Source of the DNA: Promicromonospora sp. Populi
Lineage (GTDB): Bacteria > Actinomycetota > Actinomycetes > Actinomycetales > Cellulomonadaceae
Direction: 5' to 3'
DNA: 64,000 bases
Assembly (NCBI RefSeq): GCF_041081105.1
Contig: NZ_CP163528.1
Coordinates: 1,736,001 to 1,800,000 of the forward strand
Made by a program: the position numbers and the translations under genes. The notes under the pieces were generated by a model, which worked only from the letters and a program-made list of their open reading frames with translations, did no database searches and was not told the DNA's origin. This document shows positions 1 through 9,666 of the stretch, piece after piece; position 1 is the first letter of the stretch, and every line of letters starts with the position of its first letter.

Positions 1-3000
1 CGTGCGTCCACTCGTTCAGCGGCAGGTCGTTGCCCTGGCCCAGGACCAGACGCTCCTGGGCGCTGCCCGGGGTGCCCGGCGCCTTGAACGTCGCGGCAAA
101 ACCGGTTGCCCCGCTGGTCTGGGTGTTGGACTGCAGCAGGAAGAACGTGTCGGTGCTGCTCCCGATCTGCAGCAGCGGCACCCAGGTGGGCAGCGCGTCC
201 GGGCGGGCCCAGATCGAGACGCTGAAGTCCTCCTCCATCCCCGCCTCGATGTTGTCGGGCAGCTCGACCTGGTTGCCCGTCGCGGAACCGCCGCCCGGCA
301 GGTTGACCGCCGCGCCGAACTGCCCGCCGGGGCTCCAGCCGGCCGACCCGGTGAGCGTCGCCGACCCTACGGAACTGTCCAGGCCGGTGTTGGCCGCCGT
401 CGTGCCCGTGCCCTCGTCGAAGGCGTAGTGGATCGGTGTGCCCTCGCCCGGCGGCGGCCGCTCGACCGTGTGCTGCACGGTCTGTGCGGAGTCGCGCCAC
501 CCGTCGTCGGCGAGGAAGCGAACCTCCAGGTCGTGCTCGCCTGGCGAGAGCGCGACGTCGGTGAACGACACCGCGCCGTCGGCTACGTCGACCTGCCCGC
601 CGAAACGGGACCCGTCGACCCACAGCTCGGCTACCCCCGCAGGAGCCCCGCCGGAATCGGCCGCGATGGCGGCCGAGACGGTGACCGGCTCCGCGAACGG
701 CGACGGGGAGCCCGGCTCGACGGTGACCGTCGTGGTCGTGGCGACCGCGCTGCCGTCGTCGTACAGCGCGGCGATGTCGGCGTCGCCGAGCGTCGAGGAG
801 TAGACGCGGACGTCGTCCATCAGACCGTCGTAGGCCGGGTCCGGGTAGCCGTTGCGTCCCAGCCAGTTGTTGGCCGTCGGCCCGACGTCGGTCATGTCGA
901 TCGTCAGGTCGTCGCGGGACGCTATGGGCTCGCCGTTGAGGTAGAGCGTGCCGGTGGCACCCTGCCGGGTGAACGCGACGTGGTTCCACTCGCCCGCCAC
1001 CACGTCCCGGGTGGGCGTGGCGTAGACCCGCTCCTGCAGGGCGGCACCCTTGGCCTTGAACGTCGCCGCCAGCCCGGTGGCACCGGCTGCATTGGTCTGC
1101 ATCTGGATCTGGAAGAAGCTGCCGGCTCCCTCCAGCCCGTCCCCGATGTGGAAGAGGCCGATCCAGTCCGCCTTGGTGTCGGGCCGCACCCAGAACGAAG
1201 TGGTGAAGTCCTCCTCGCCCTGGAGCAGGTTGTCGGGCAGGTCCACCGCGTTGGCGTTGGTTCCGCCGGTGAGGTCGACGGCGCCGCCGTGCACGCCGTT
1301 CTCGCTCCACCCGGTCGCGCCCGTAAGGGTGGCCGCGCCGACCGACGCGTCGGTGCCGGTGTTGGCGGCGCGGGCTCCGTCGCCGTCGTCGAACTCGTAG
1401 TGCACCGGCACGTCGGAGGCGCCGGGGTCGGAGCCGGTGATCACCAGGTCGTCGATCATGACGCCCGCGCCGGAGTCCCCGGCGGAGATGGTCAGGTCCT
1501 GCGACCGTGCGCCGGCGACGAAGGTGCCGACGTACTTGCCGAACCGGCTCTGCGACGAGAGGTCCGTCGCCGCCGTCAGGGTCGTCGACAGGTCACCGAC
1601 CGAGAGGTTGGCGGTGCCTGGTGCGGCGCCGGCGGACCGGCTGTCGCGGGCGTAACGCAGGGAGAGGCGGTACTCACGGCCCGGGTCGAGGCCCTCAACC
1701 TTGCGGGTCAGGCTGCCCGCGCTGCCCACACCGAGATGGTAACCGGTGCCGCCGAGGCCGCCCTGGCTGGGCGCCGCGGCGCGGACCAGCTGGACCTCGC
1801 TGTCGACCTCCCACGGGGACATCCGGCCGTTGCCGGGCTCGACGTCCACGACCGCAGGCGGGTTGGCCGAGCGCCACTCCGCGGGGATCCGTGGGTACTC
1901 GAGCTGGTCGACCAGGTGCGGGGCCCGGGCGTCCATCTCGACGGTCGGGTCGATCTGGACTATGTCGGCCACCGACGGTGTGCCGTCCTCGTCGAATACG
2001 AAGACCATGTACGCACCGGGCGGGGCGTACGTGCCGTCGACCGGGGTCTCGATGGTCAGGGCGTCGCCGTCCTGGGCGAACGCCAGGTCCTGGAAGTTCT
2101 GGTCGTTGTTGAACCCGTGTGTCACCGAGCCGTTGCGGACCAGGGTGACGCGCGAGACCGCGCTGCTGGTCTGCACGTCGAACGTGCCGTCGTAGCCGAC
2201 CTTCTTCGGCACGCCCGTGACCTCCGGGCGCACCGCGGGCTCGTCGCCGTCGAACAGGTACGCCGGGGAGTAGAACTCCACGTCCGTGTAGTTGCGCGGG
2301 CCCGGCGTACCGCCGCCGCCCACCATCAGGCGACCGTCGGGCAGGAGGAGCGCCGTGGAGTGGTAGAGGCGGGCGTGCTCGTAGGGAACGTCTACCGTGC
2401 TCCACTCGCCGGTGTCGGGGTCCCAGATCTCGGCGGTGGTGACGTAGCCACCGTTGCCGTTGTTGTCGCGGGAGCCGCCGGTGACGATCACGTCGCCGTC
2501 GGGCAGCACGGTGGAGGTGGCCCAGTGCCGCTGGTACTGCATGGGCTCGGTCGCCTCGACCACGGGCGCGTCGGTGCCGCCGGTGATGTCGACGGTGAAG
2601 CCGGCGCGGCGCCGGCCGGGCCGCCGCCGTTGGCCCACCAGCCGCCGCCGACCTGCAGGATCTTGCCGGGGCGGTACATGGTCGCCGTCGACGTGGCGCC
2701 GACCGGGTTGCCGAGCCCGCCCTGGTTCGCGACGTCGGCGGGCAGGGTGCCGCGGAGGGTCACCGCGCCGTCGCCGGAGGGGTCGAGCTCGTACATCTGG
2801 GTGCCGGTGATGTTGAAGACGTTGCCGTTGCCGGGCGCGACGAACGCGCGGGGGTACCACCAGCGGTTCTCGTCGGGCCCGTTGACACCACCGCCGTCGC
2901 CGTACGCCGCCGCACTGGTGGCGCCGTTCAGGAGCTTCCAGGAGCTGCCTTCGTCGGGGGTGTAGATCTCCGGGGTCAGCACACCGGCGCCGCCGGGGCC

Positions 3001-4374
3001 GCCCTCGAGGCTTCCGCCCTGCACCACTACGGAGCCGTCCGGAAGGGTGGTCCCGGTGGGGTACCAGCGCGCGAAGTTCATCGGGGCCTCGGTGCGCAGG
3101 CCCTGGTTGGTCGTGTAGCTGGTGACACCCAGCGACCCGTCGTTGGGCGCGTTGCCGCCCAGGGTGTCGTCACCACCGACGGTCATCGTGGCTCGCCGGT
3201 GCGGCATCTGTACCTGCATCGAGCAGAACAGGTCGGTGTAGGTGGTGTTCGCGACGACGTTGTCGGCGACGTTCGCGGCCGTGCGCGGCTCGGCGGGATC
3301 CCAGACGTCGATCTCCATCTGGCCGCCCTGCGTGACGCAAGAGTTGCCGCCGAAGTCGTAGGGCGTGTTGTCGGTGCAGCCCGAGGAGACGCTGCCGAAG
3401 GACTGGACCTTGCCGTCGGAGGTCAGCGCCGCGTTGATCGGGACCAGCGGCCAGGGGGTGACCCCGCTCCAGGCGCCCTGCTCCGCCTTGTCCGGGGCTG
3501 AGCAGTCGGCCGGCAGCAGGCCCGAGGAGTAGGCCAGGCCGTTCTTCATCTGCGCGCGGATCGGGGCCTCGGCGTACGCCGTGCCCTCGTGCCCCATCCC
3601 GGTGTACCAGGAGCGGCCGGCGTCGATCTCCTGGCACCAGGTGATCGGGTGGTCGGTGCCGTTGTTGCCGCCGCCGTACGACGACTCGTCGGCATTGAGC
3701 AGGGTGCGCACGTTTGGCGCCGGGTTGACCAGCCAGTCGTACCACTCGTCGCTGCGCGTGAACTCGGCCGGCAGACCCTGGGTCAGCGGGTGCGCGGAGT
3801 CCTCGACCACCACCCGGCCCGGACGGACGGCGGGGTTCTCGGGGTGGCCCTCGGACATCGCGCCGACGAGCCGGGCGTAGAACGGGTTGACGTCGTGCTC
3901 GCTCTGGCCGACCGACCAGCCGGCGTAGTGCATGCCCATGTAGCCGCCACCACCGCGGATGTAGGACTCCAGCGCGGCGCGCTGGGCCACGTTGAACAGC
4001 ACACCACCCGTCTGGGCGAACACCACGGTGTCCTTGGTCGCGAGGTTCTCGGTGGTGAACGCGGCGGCGTCCTCGGTCTCCTGGATCTCGACCGGCTGGG
4101 AGTACTCCGTGCCCAGCTGCGTGGCGAGGTCGCGCACGGCCTGGCGGGCCTGGACGTGGGAGGCGTGGAAGTTGGGCTTGTAGAACAGCAGGACACGCAG
4201 GACGCCGTCGTCGACGGAGCCGACGGCGGCCTGCGCGGGCGCGGCCTGCGCGACGGCGCCCCCGAGGGGTACGGCCACCGCCAGGGCGACCAGCATGGCC
4301 GCCAGGCGCGCGGGCGCCCGGCGGGAGCGGCGCGCGGTGCGCCGTCGGTCAGGTCTGCGGAGGAGGTTCATCAT
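1..4374 (-). CDS. Secreted ThuA / galactose-oxidase-like / LamG multidomain protein (3' end outside window, one internal frameshift)
   Basis: Signal peptide, then a ThuA (trehalose-utilisation-like) domain at about residues 55-285. A galactose-oxidase-type beta-propeller follows, with the copper-radical residues in place: Cys in FCSMQ, Tyr in ARWYP, Tyr-His in RLYHST and His in SVTHGFNND (DUF1929-type early-set domain). After it come a carbohydrate-binding-like module, LamG, an Ig-like repeat and a second LamG that runs off the window. The frame changes once near 2600-2625, in a GGC/GCC-rich stretch; translation resumes in the next frame with GFTVDITGG and continues without stops to base 1. 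ATG at 4374 follows AAGGGATCA; a GTG at 4389 is possible. Probable role is extracellular oxidation or binding of sugars released from plant polysaccharide. It is the last gene of the uronate locus. Domain calls are firm; substrate unknown. Confidence 0.8.
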
Positions 4375-4450
4375 TGATCCCTTTCGCACTGGTGATGGAC
4401 AGGAAGGCGCCTGCGGCGCGCGCGGCGTTGCGCGCGCAGCAGGGCCGGGC

Positions 4451-4490
4451 GATCAGCGAAGCCCAGTGATCACCGAAGCTCAGCGATCAC
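4451..4490. repeat. 17-bp tandem duplication spanning the aldehyde dehydrogenase stop codon
   Basis: Two 17-bp units (4451-4467 and 4468-4484, 14/17 identical) plus six bases of a third. The aldehyde dehydrogenase stop (4470-4472, minus strand) lies in the second unit, and the other copy places another TGA 17 bp downstream in a different frame. Confidence 0.8.
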
Positions 4491-5957
4491 GGTCTTGAGC
4501 TCCGTGTAGTCGTCCAGGCCGAACGAGCCCAGCTCGCGACCCCAGCCGGACTGCTTGAAGCCGCCCCGCGGGAGGGTGACGTCGTCCGCGTGCCAGGTGT
4601 TGAGCCAGACCGTGCCGGCCCGCAGCTTGCTCCCGACCCGGTGGGCGGTGCTGAGGTCGCGCGACCAGACGCCGGCGGCCAGGCCGTAGACCGTGTTGTT
4701 GGCCGCCGTGACCACCTCGTCCTCGGTGTCGAACGGGATGGCGGTGATGACGGGCCCGAAGATCTCGTCGGTCTGGACGGCCATCTGCTCGGTGACATCG
4801 GTGATGAGGGTCGGGTTGAAGAAGTAGCCGCGGTCCGCGGCCGGGTCCGGGCTGCCCGCGGCGAGCGTGGCGCCGTCGGCGACCGCCCCACGGACGTAAC
4901 CCATGACCTTCTCGTGCTGCTCCTGCGAGACCAGCGGACCCATGGTGGTCGCCGGGTCGAAGGCGTCGCCCACCTTGATCGCCCTGGCCGCCGCCGCGAC
5001 ACCCTCGATCACCTGGTCGAACACCTCGCGCTGGACGTACAGGCGCGAGCCGTTGACGCAGCACTGGCCCTCGTTGAAGTAGCCCGCCAGGGCGGCGCCG
5101 GCGATCGCGGCGTCGAGGTCGGCGTCGGCGAAGATGATGTTGGGCGCCTTGCCGCCGAGCTCCAGCGACACCTTCTTCAGGTTCTTGGAGGCGCCGGCGG
5201 CGATCTTCTTGCCGACCTCGGTGCTGCCGGTGAAGGCCACCTTGTCGACGCCCGCGTGGTCGACCAGCGCTGCGCCCGCGTCCCCGAACCCGGGCAGGAT
5301 GTTGACGACGCCGGCCGGGACGCCGGCCTCCAGCAGCAGCTCGCCGAGCCGGAGCGCGGTGAGCGGCGTCTGCTCGGCGGGCTTGAGCACAACAGTGTTG
5401 CCGGCGGTGATCGACGGGACGATCTTGAAGGCCGCCATCGTGAGCGGGAAGTTCCACGGCACGATGCCGGCGACGACGCCGATGGCCTCGCGCCGGGTGT
5501 AGGCGTGGAAGTCGCGGCCGGGCACCGACATCGGGATCGTCGTGCCCTCCATCTTGGTGGCCCAGCCCGCGAAGTAGCGGAACAGCTCGGCGGCCACGCC
5601 GACGTCGCCCCGGGCGGACGCGAGGCTCTTTCCGTTGTCCAGCGACTCGAGCTGCGCGAACTCCTCGGTGCGCTCGTCAATCATGTCGCCGATGCGCCAC
5701 AGCAGGTGCGAACGGTCACGCGGGGTCATCTTGGACCACGGGCCGGTCTCGAAAGCGTTCCGGGCGGCCACGACCGCCCGGTCGGCGTCGACCGCAGAGC
5801 CCTGGGCGACCTGGACGAGGACCTCCTCGGTCGCTGGATTAACCGTGGCAAAGGTCTGGCCGTCCTTGGAGTCGACCCACTCGCCGTCGATCAGCAGCTG
5901 CTTGGGAGAGGAGAGGAACGAGGAGACGGCGGGCAGGAGCTGGGGATTCTCGGACAT
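4470..5957 (-). CDS. NAD(P)-dependent aldehyde dehydrogenase
   Basis: A 495-residue ALDH-superfamily enzyme of normal length. Visible are the PWNFPL motif (about 167-172), the FTGSTEVG cofactor loop (242-249), the general base Glu266 in LELGG and the catalytic Cys300 in GQCC. It oxidises an aldehyde to a carboxylate in the cytoplasm; relatives include betaine-aldehyde and 2-oxoglutarate-semialdehyde dehydrogenases, and motifs alone cannot fix the substrate. It lies downstream of the kdu/ABC transporter genes on the same strand, suggesting a uronate-breakdown step or removal of a toxic aldehyde. The ATG is preceded by GGAAGG. The stop codon sits inside a 17-bp tandem duplication. Confidence 0.93.
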   Translation of the reverse strand: MSENPQLLPAVSSFLSSPKQLLIDGEWVDSKDGQTFATVNPATEEVLVQVAQGSAVDADRAVVAARNAFETGPWSKMTPRDRSHLLWRIGDMIDERTEEFAQLESLDNGKSLASARGDVGVAAELFRYFAGWATKMEGTTIPMSVPGRDFHAYTRREAIGVVAGIVPWNFPLTMAAFKIVPSITAGNTVVLKPAEQTPLTALRLGELLLEAGVPAGVVNILPGFGDAGAALVDHAGVDKVAFTGSTEVGKKIAAGASKNLKKVSLELGGKAPNIIFADADLDAAIAGAALAGYFNEGQCCVNGSRLYVQREVFDQVIEGVAAAARAIKVGDAFDPATTMGPLVSQEQHEKVMGYVRGAVADGATLAAGSPDPAADRGYFFNPTLITDVTEQMAVQTDEIFGPVITAIPFDTEDEVVTAANNTVYGLAAGVWSRDLSTAHRVGSKLRAGTVWLNTWHADDVTLPRGGFKQSGWGRELGSFGLDDYTELKTVIAELR

Positions 5958-6021
5958 GGGAACCTTCCGTGGGTTCGGAGCTTCGGGATGTGGGGTGGGC
6001 TGTGGTGGGCAGGCGCCGCTG

Positions 6022-7037
6022 CTACTTGATGATCAGCACCTTCGATCGGTCAAGGGTGAGCGCGACGGCGGCGACGATGATCGCGCCGTAGAGGATCTGC
6101 TCCCAGGCCGACGGGACGCCGACGATCGGCAGCCCCACCCGGAGCAGCGTCACCACGAGCGCCCCGGCGAGGCTGCGCCACAGCGAGCCGTGACCGCCGG
6201 TGATGGCGGTGCCGCCCACCACTATGGCCGCCACCGCCGGCAGCAGCAGGTTGTCGGCCATGGTCGGGCTGCCGCTGAAGTTCCGGGAGACGAGCATGAC
6301 CGCGGCCAGGCCGGCGCAGGCGCCGGAGACGGTGAAGGCCGCGACCTTGACCAGGTCGACCGGCGAGCCCGCCAGCCGGGCCGCCGACTCCGAGTAGCCG
6401 GTGGCGCGGATCCAGGTGCCGAGCGGGGTGAGCCTCAGGACCAGGGAAATGACGGCGACGACAACCAGGGCGACGACAAACGCCATCGGCACCACACCGC
6501 CGACGTAGAGCGTGAGCCAGTTCGTGGCCTCCCGGTCGGCCACCGGGATCGGGCCGGCCTCAGAGATCACCAGGGCGACCGCGGCGAAGATGCTCATCCC
6601 GCCGAGAGTGACGATGAACGACGGGATGCGGAGCATGACGTGGGCGACGCCCTGCAGCGTCCCGATCGCACCGGTGGCCGCGATGATCGCGAGGGTGGTG
6701 AGCCCGCCCAGGTCGGGCAGCCACAGCGCGAAGAAGACCGTGGCCAGCGAGCAGAGCGCGGCGATCGACAGGTCGATGCCACCGCACAGGACCACCAGGG
6801 TGGCGCCGGCCGCGAGCACCACGAGCGGCGCCGAGGTGCGGACCGCGGCCGTGAGGCTGCTCTGGGTCAGGAAGCTGGGGTCGGCGATGGTCAGCGCCGC
6901 GAGGAGCACAACGAGCGCGATGACCGGCATGAACGACGTGAGTCGCTGGCCCGTGGTGGGGCGGGCCTTGGCTGCGAGCTCGGCGGCCGGCTCGGCGGCC
7001 GGCTCGGGGCCGGCTTGGCGATGGCGGGTGCGGACAT
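6022..7037 (-). CDS. Ribose/sugar-type ABC transporter permease (RbsC family), probable N-terminal frameshift
   Basis: BPD_transp_2 family permease with about nine hydrophobic segments and the family signature GGIDLSIAAL near the N-terminus, ending ALTLDRSKVLIIK. It is one of two permeases flanking the ATPase and probably forms the heteromeric pore of a uronate importer. An ATG at 7037 lies 2 nt after the ATPase stop and 13 nt after AAGGAG, but that frame does not reach the permease frame. The shift would lie between about 6960 and 7015, in a run of 12-bp GCCGGCTCGGCG-like repeats. The only in-frame upstream start, at 7113, would overlap the ATPase by 74 bp. Either a repeat-unit indel disrupted the gene or the assembly is off by one or two bases. 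Confidence 0.8.
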
Positions 7038-7039
7038 GT

Positions 7040-8638
7040 TCAGACCATCTCCTTGACGAGGTCGAGCGGAGTCGGCTTGCCGCCGGCGGGGGCGGCGACC
7101 TCGGTGGTCGCACGGCCGTCGCTCATCACGATGATCCGGTCGGACATGCCGATCGCCTCCTCCAGGCTGTCGGCCAGCAGCACCGTGGCCACGCCGCTGC
7201 CCGCAAGCTCACGCATCAGGCGGTACACCTCCGAGCGCGCCCCGATGTCGAGGCCGCGGGTCGGGTGGTCGAGCAGCAGCAGCCGGACGTCGCCGGCCAC
7301 GAGCCAGCGGGCCAGGACCACCTTCTGCTGGTTGCCGCCCGACAGGCGCTGGATCGCAGTGCCCCGGTGCGGGGTGCGGATCGAGAGCCGCTCGATCCAC
7401 TTGTCCACCAGCGTCGCCTGCTTGCGCGGCCGGACCAGGGGGCCGGTAGTCCGGGACTGCTGCTTGGCGAGCGTCATGTTGTCGGCGACCGACATCGGAC
7501 CGACCATGCCCTCGGTCTTGCGCTCGGCCGGGACGTAGCCGACGCCGGCGGCGCACGCCGCGCGGGTGCCGGACAGGTCGAGCTTCTGGCCGTCGAGCAG
7601 CACCTCGCCGGCGGTGGTGGGCTCGGCACCGAAGAGCGCCCGGCACACGTCCTCGCGGCCGGAGCCGTGCACTCCGACGATGCCGACTATCTCGCCGGCG
7701 TGCACGTCCAGGTCGACGCCGCGGAAGGTCTTGCCGGACAGGCCGCGCACCACGAGGCGGGGCTCACGGGGTTCGTCGGACTGCTCGTCGGAGCGCTCGC
7801 CGGACCGCTCGCCGGACCGCTCGCCTGCCCCGCCGTGGTAGTGGTCGTCGGACCCGGTCGAGCCGATCATCATCCGGTGCAGCTCGGCGGGAGCAGCGCC
7901 CGCGGCGGGCACCTCGCCCACCGACTGGCCACCACGCAGCACGGCTACCCGGTCGCAGACGTCGAGCACCTCGTCGAGCCGGTGCGAGACAAAAACGACG
8001 GACGCGAACTCGCGGAGCCGACGCACCTGGGTGAAGAGGGTCTCGATCTCCTTCGACTCCAGCACCGAGGTGGGCTCGTCGAGGATGATCACCGGCGGGT
8101 GGGACGTGCGCTCCTCGATGCGCAGCACCTTGGCGATCTCGACCATCTGCCGGTCGGCGAAGGTCAGAGTGTCGGTGCGGGCGAGCGGATCGATGTGCGA
8201 CCCGATCTTGTCGAGCTGCTCCTGCGCGAGCCTGCGCATCGTCTTCCAGCGGTAGATGCCGCGGCGCACGCCCGGGCCCTCGCTGCCGAGCACTATGTTC
8301 TCGGCGGCGGTGAGGTTGGGCACGAGCGACTGCTCCTGGAACACCATGCCGATGCCGTGGTCGGCGGCCTCCACGATGCTCCGCAGACGGACCTTCTCGC
8401 CGCGCACCCAGATCTCGCCGGCGTCCGGCTTGACCAGCCCGACGAGCGCCTTGAGCAGCGTGGACTTGCCGGCGCCGTTCTCGCCGGCCAGGCCCAGCAC
8501 CTCGTTCTGGTGCACAACAAGGTCGACGCCGTCGAGCGCCTTGACGCCCGGGTAGCTCTTGACCAGGCCGCGCACCTCGAGCGCAGGCACGGGTGCGGGC
8601 ACCCGGGACTCGGGCTGGGTCTGCAGGTTGGTGGTCAT
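7040..8638 (-). CDS. Sugar ABC transporter ATP-binding protein (RbsA/MglA type)
   Basis: A 532-residue protein with two fused ATPase domains, as in RbsA/MglA. The first has Walker A GENGAGKST (about residue 53), a DRQMVEIAK signature region and Walker B VIILDEPTS. The second has the family-typical degenerate P-loop (GVHGSGRED) and a strong LSGGNQQKVVLARWL signature with LLLLDHPTRGLD. The linker carries a 12-bp repeat encoding GERS three times. It powers uptake through the two flanking permeases. The start overlaps the upstream permease stop by 4 bp (ATGA), indicating translational coupling. Confidence 0.95.
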   Translation of the reverse strand: MTTNLQTQPESRVPAPVPALEVRGLVKSYPGVKALDGVDLVVHQNEVLGLAGENGAGKSTLLKALVGLVKPDAGEIWVRGEKVRLRSIVEAADHGIGMVFQEQSLVPNLTAAENIVLGSEGPGVRRGIYRWKTMRRLAQEQLDKIGSHIDPLARTDTLTFADRQMVEIAKVLRIEERTSHPPVIILDEPTSVLESKEIETLFTQVRRLREFASVVFVSHRLDEVLDVCDRVAVLRGGQSVGEVPAAGAAPAELHRMMIGSTGSDDHYHGGAGERSGERSGERSDEQSDEPREPRLVVRGLSGKTFRGVDLDVHAGEIVGIVGVHGSGREDVCRALFGAEPTTAGEVLLDGQKLDLSGTRAACAAGVGYVPAERKTEGMVGPMSVADNMTLAKQQSRTTGPLVRPRKQATLVDKWIERLSIRTPHRGTAIQRLSGGNQQKVVLARWLVAGDVRLLLLDHPTRGLDIGARSEVYRLMRELAGSGVATVLLADSLEEAIGMSDRIIVMSDGRATTEVAAPAGGKPTPLDLVKEMV

Positions 8639-9666
8639 TTGGTCACCTGGTTCCTACGACGCTGTGGGAGGACGGCGGCCGCGACCGCCGCGACGACGAT
8701 GAGGCCCTGGACCCCGCCCTGCCAGTAAGGGCTCACCCCGACCTGGACGAGCCCGTTGGTCAGGACCGTCACCAGCAGCACCCCGACCGTGGAGTGCAGG
8801 ATGCCGCCGCGGCCACCGATGAGCAGCGTGCCACCGACCACGGCGGCCGTGATGGCGGAGAAGTCGTAGCCCCGGCCCGCCTGGACGAGGCCGGCGCCGA
8901 GCTGGCTGGTCACCATGACGCCGGCCAGACCGTAGAACGCGCCGGCCATCGTGAAGACCGCCACCTTGTAGGGCGCCACCCGCACCCCGGAGAGCGCAAG
9001 CACCTCCTCGGCGCCGCCGATCGCGAAGGCGTACCTGCCCAGGCGCGAGTAGCGCTGGATCAGAGCGCCCAGGAGCACGCAGGCCAGCGCGATCCACGTC
9101 AGGTGCGCCAGGCCACCGAACCGCTCGACCGCCCAGCCCTGCAGCATCGGGTCGGAGACATTGGGCTGCACGCCGGCGAACATGAGCGTGGCCACGCCAA
9201 GTCCCACCGCGGAGATGCCGAGGGTGGTCATGAACGACGGCACCTTCAGCACGACCAGGGCGATCCCGCTGAGACAGCCGAGCGCGGCCGCGAGGAGCAC
9301 GGCGACGGCGACCCCGAGCAGCCCGAGGTCGTTGTCGTTGCGGTTGTTGGCGACCAGGAGGGCGACGGTGATGGCCGACGCCCCCATGATCCCCGGGGCG
9401 GAGAGGTCGATCGACCCCATCATCAGCACAAAGCTGATGCCGCAGGTCACCACGGCGAGGACCGCCGCGGCGTCCGCGATGTTCTGCACGTTGGAGAGCG
9501 TCCGGAAGCCGGGGCTGACGGCCGCGAAGACTCCGAAGATGACGACCAGGGCGATCGGCGGACCCGCGTCCGTGAGCGACACCCCCCGCCGAGGCCGGGG
9601 GCGTTGCGTCTGCACGACGTCGGTGTCGGCTTCTGTGCCAGCCTCAGTGGGGGATGTCATGGTCAC
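8635..9666 (-). CDS. Ribose/sugar-type ABC transporter permease (RbsC family), second copy
   Basis: A 343-residue BPD_transp_2 permease with the MMGSIDLSAPGIMG signature (variant of the GGIDLS motif) and nine or more hydrophobic segments. It pairs with the permease at 6022-7037, and both flank the shared ATPase. The GTG at 9666 overlaps the stop of the binding-protein gene (GTGA) and has AGGG about 11 nt upstream; an ATG at 9660 is an alternative. A heteromeric membrane pair is usual for transporters of this layout. Confidence 0.93.
   Translation of the reverse strand: MTMTSPTEAGTEADTDVVQTQRPRPRRGVSLTDAGPPIALVVIFGVFAAVSPGFRTLSNVQNIADAAAVLAVVTCGISFVLMMGSIDLSAPGIMGASAITVALLVANNRNDNDLGLLGVAVAVLLAAALGCLSGIALVVLKVPSFMTTLGISAVGLGVATLMFAGVQPNVSDPMLQGWAVERFGGLAHLTWIALACVLLGALIQRYSRLGRYAFAIGGAEEVLALSGVRVAPYKVAVFTMAGAFYGLAGVMVTSQLGAGLVQAGRGYDFSAITAAVVGGTLLIGGRGGILHSTVGVLLVTVLTNGLVQVGVSPYWQGGVQGLIVVAAVAAAVLPQRRRNQVTK

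Noticed and set aside
2..2965. Long plus-strand reading frame (987 codons) opposite the ThuA/galactose-oxidase gene
   Set aside because: Arg/Gly/Val-rich antisense translation typical of high-GC codon bias; no domain and no SD, while the minus strand encodes recognisable motifs.
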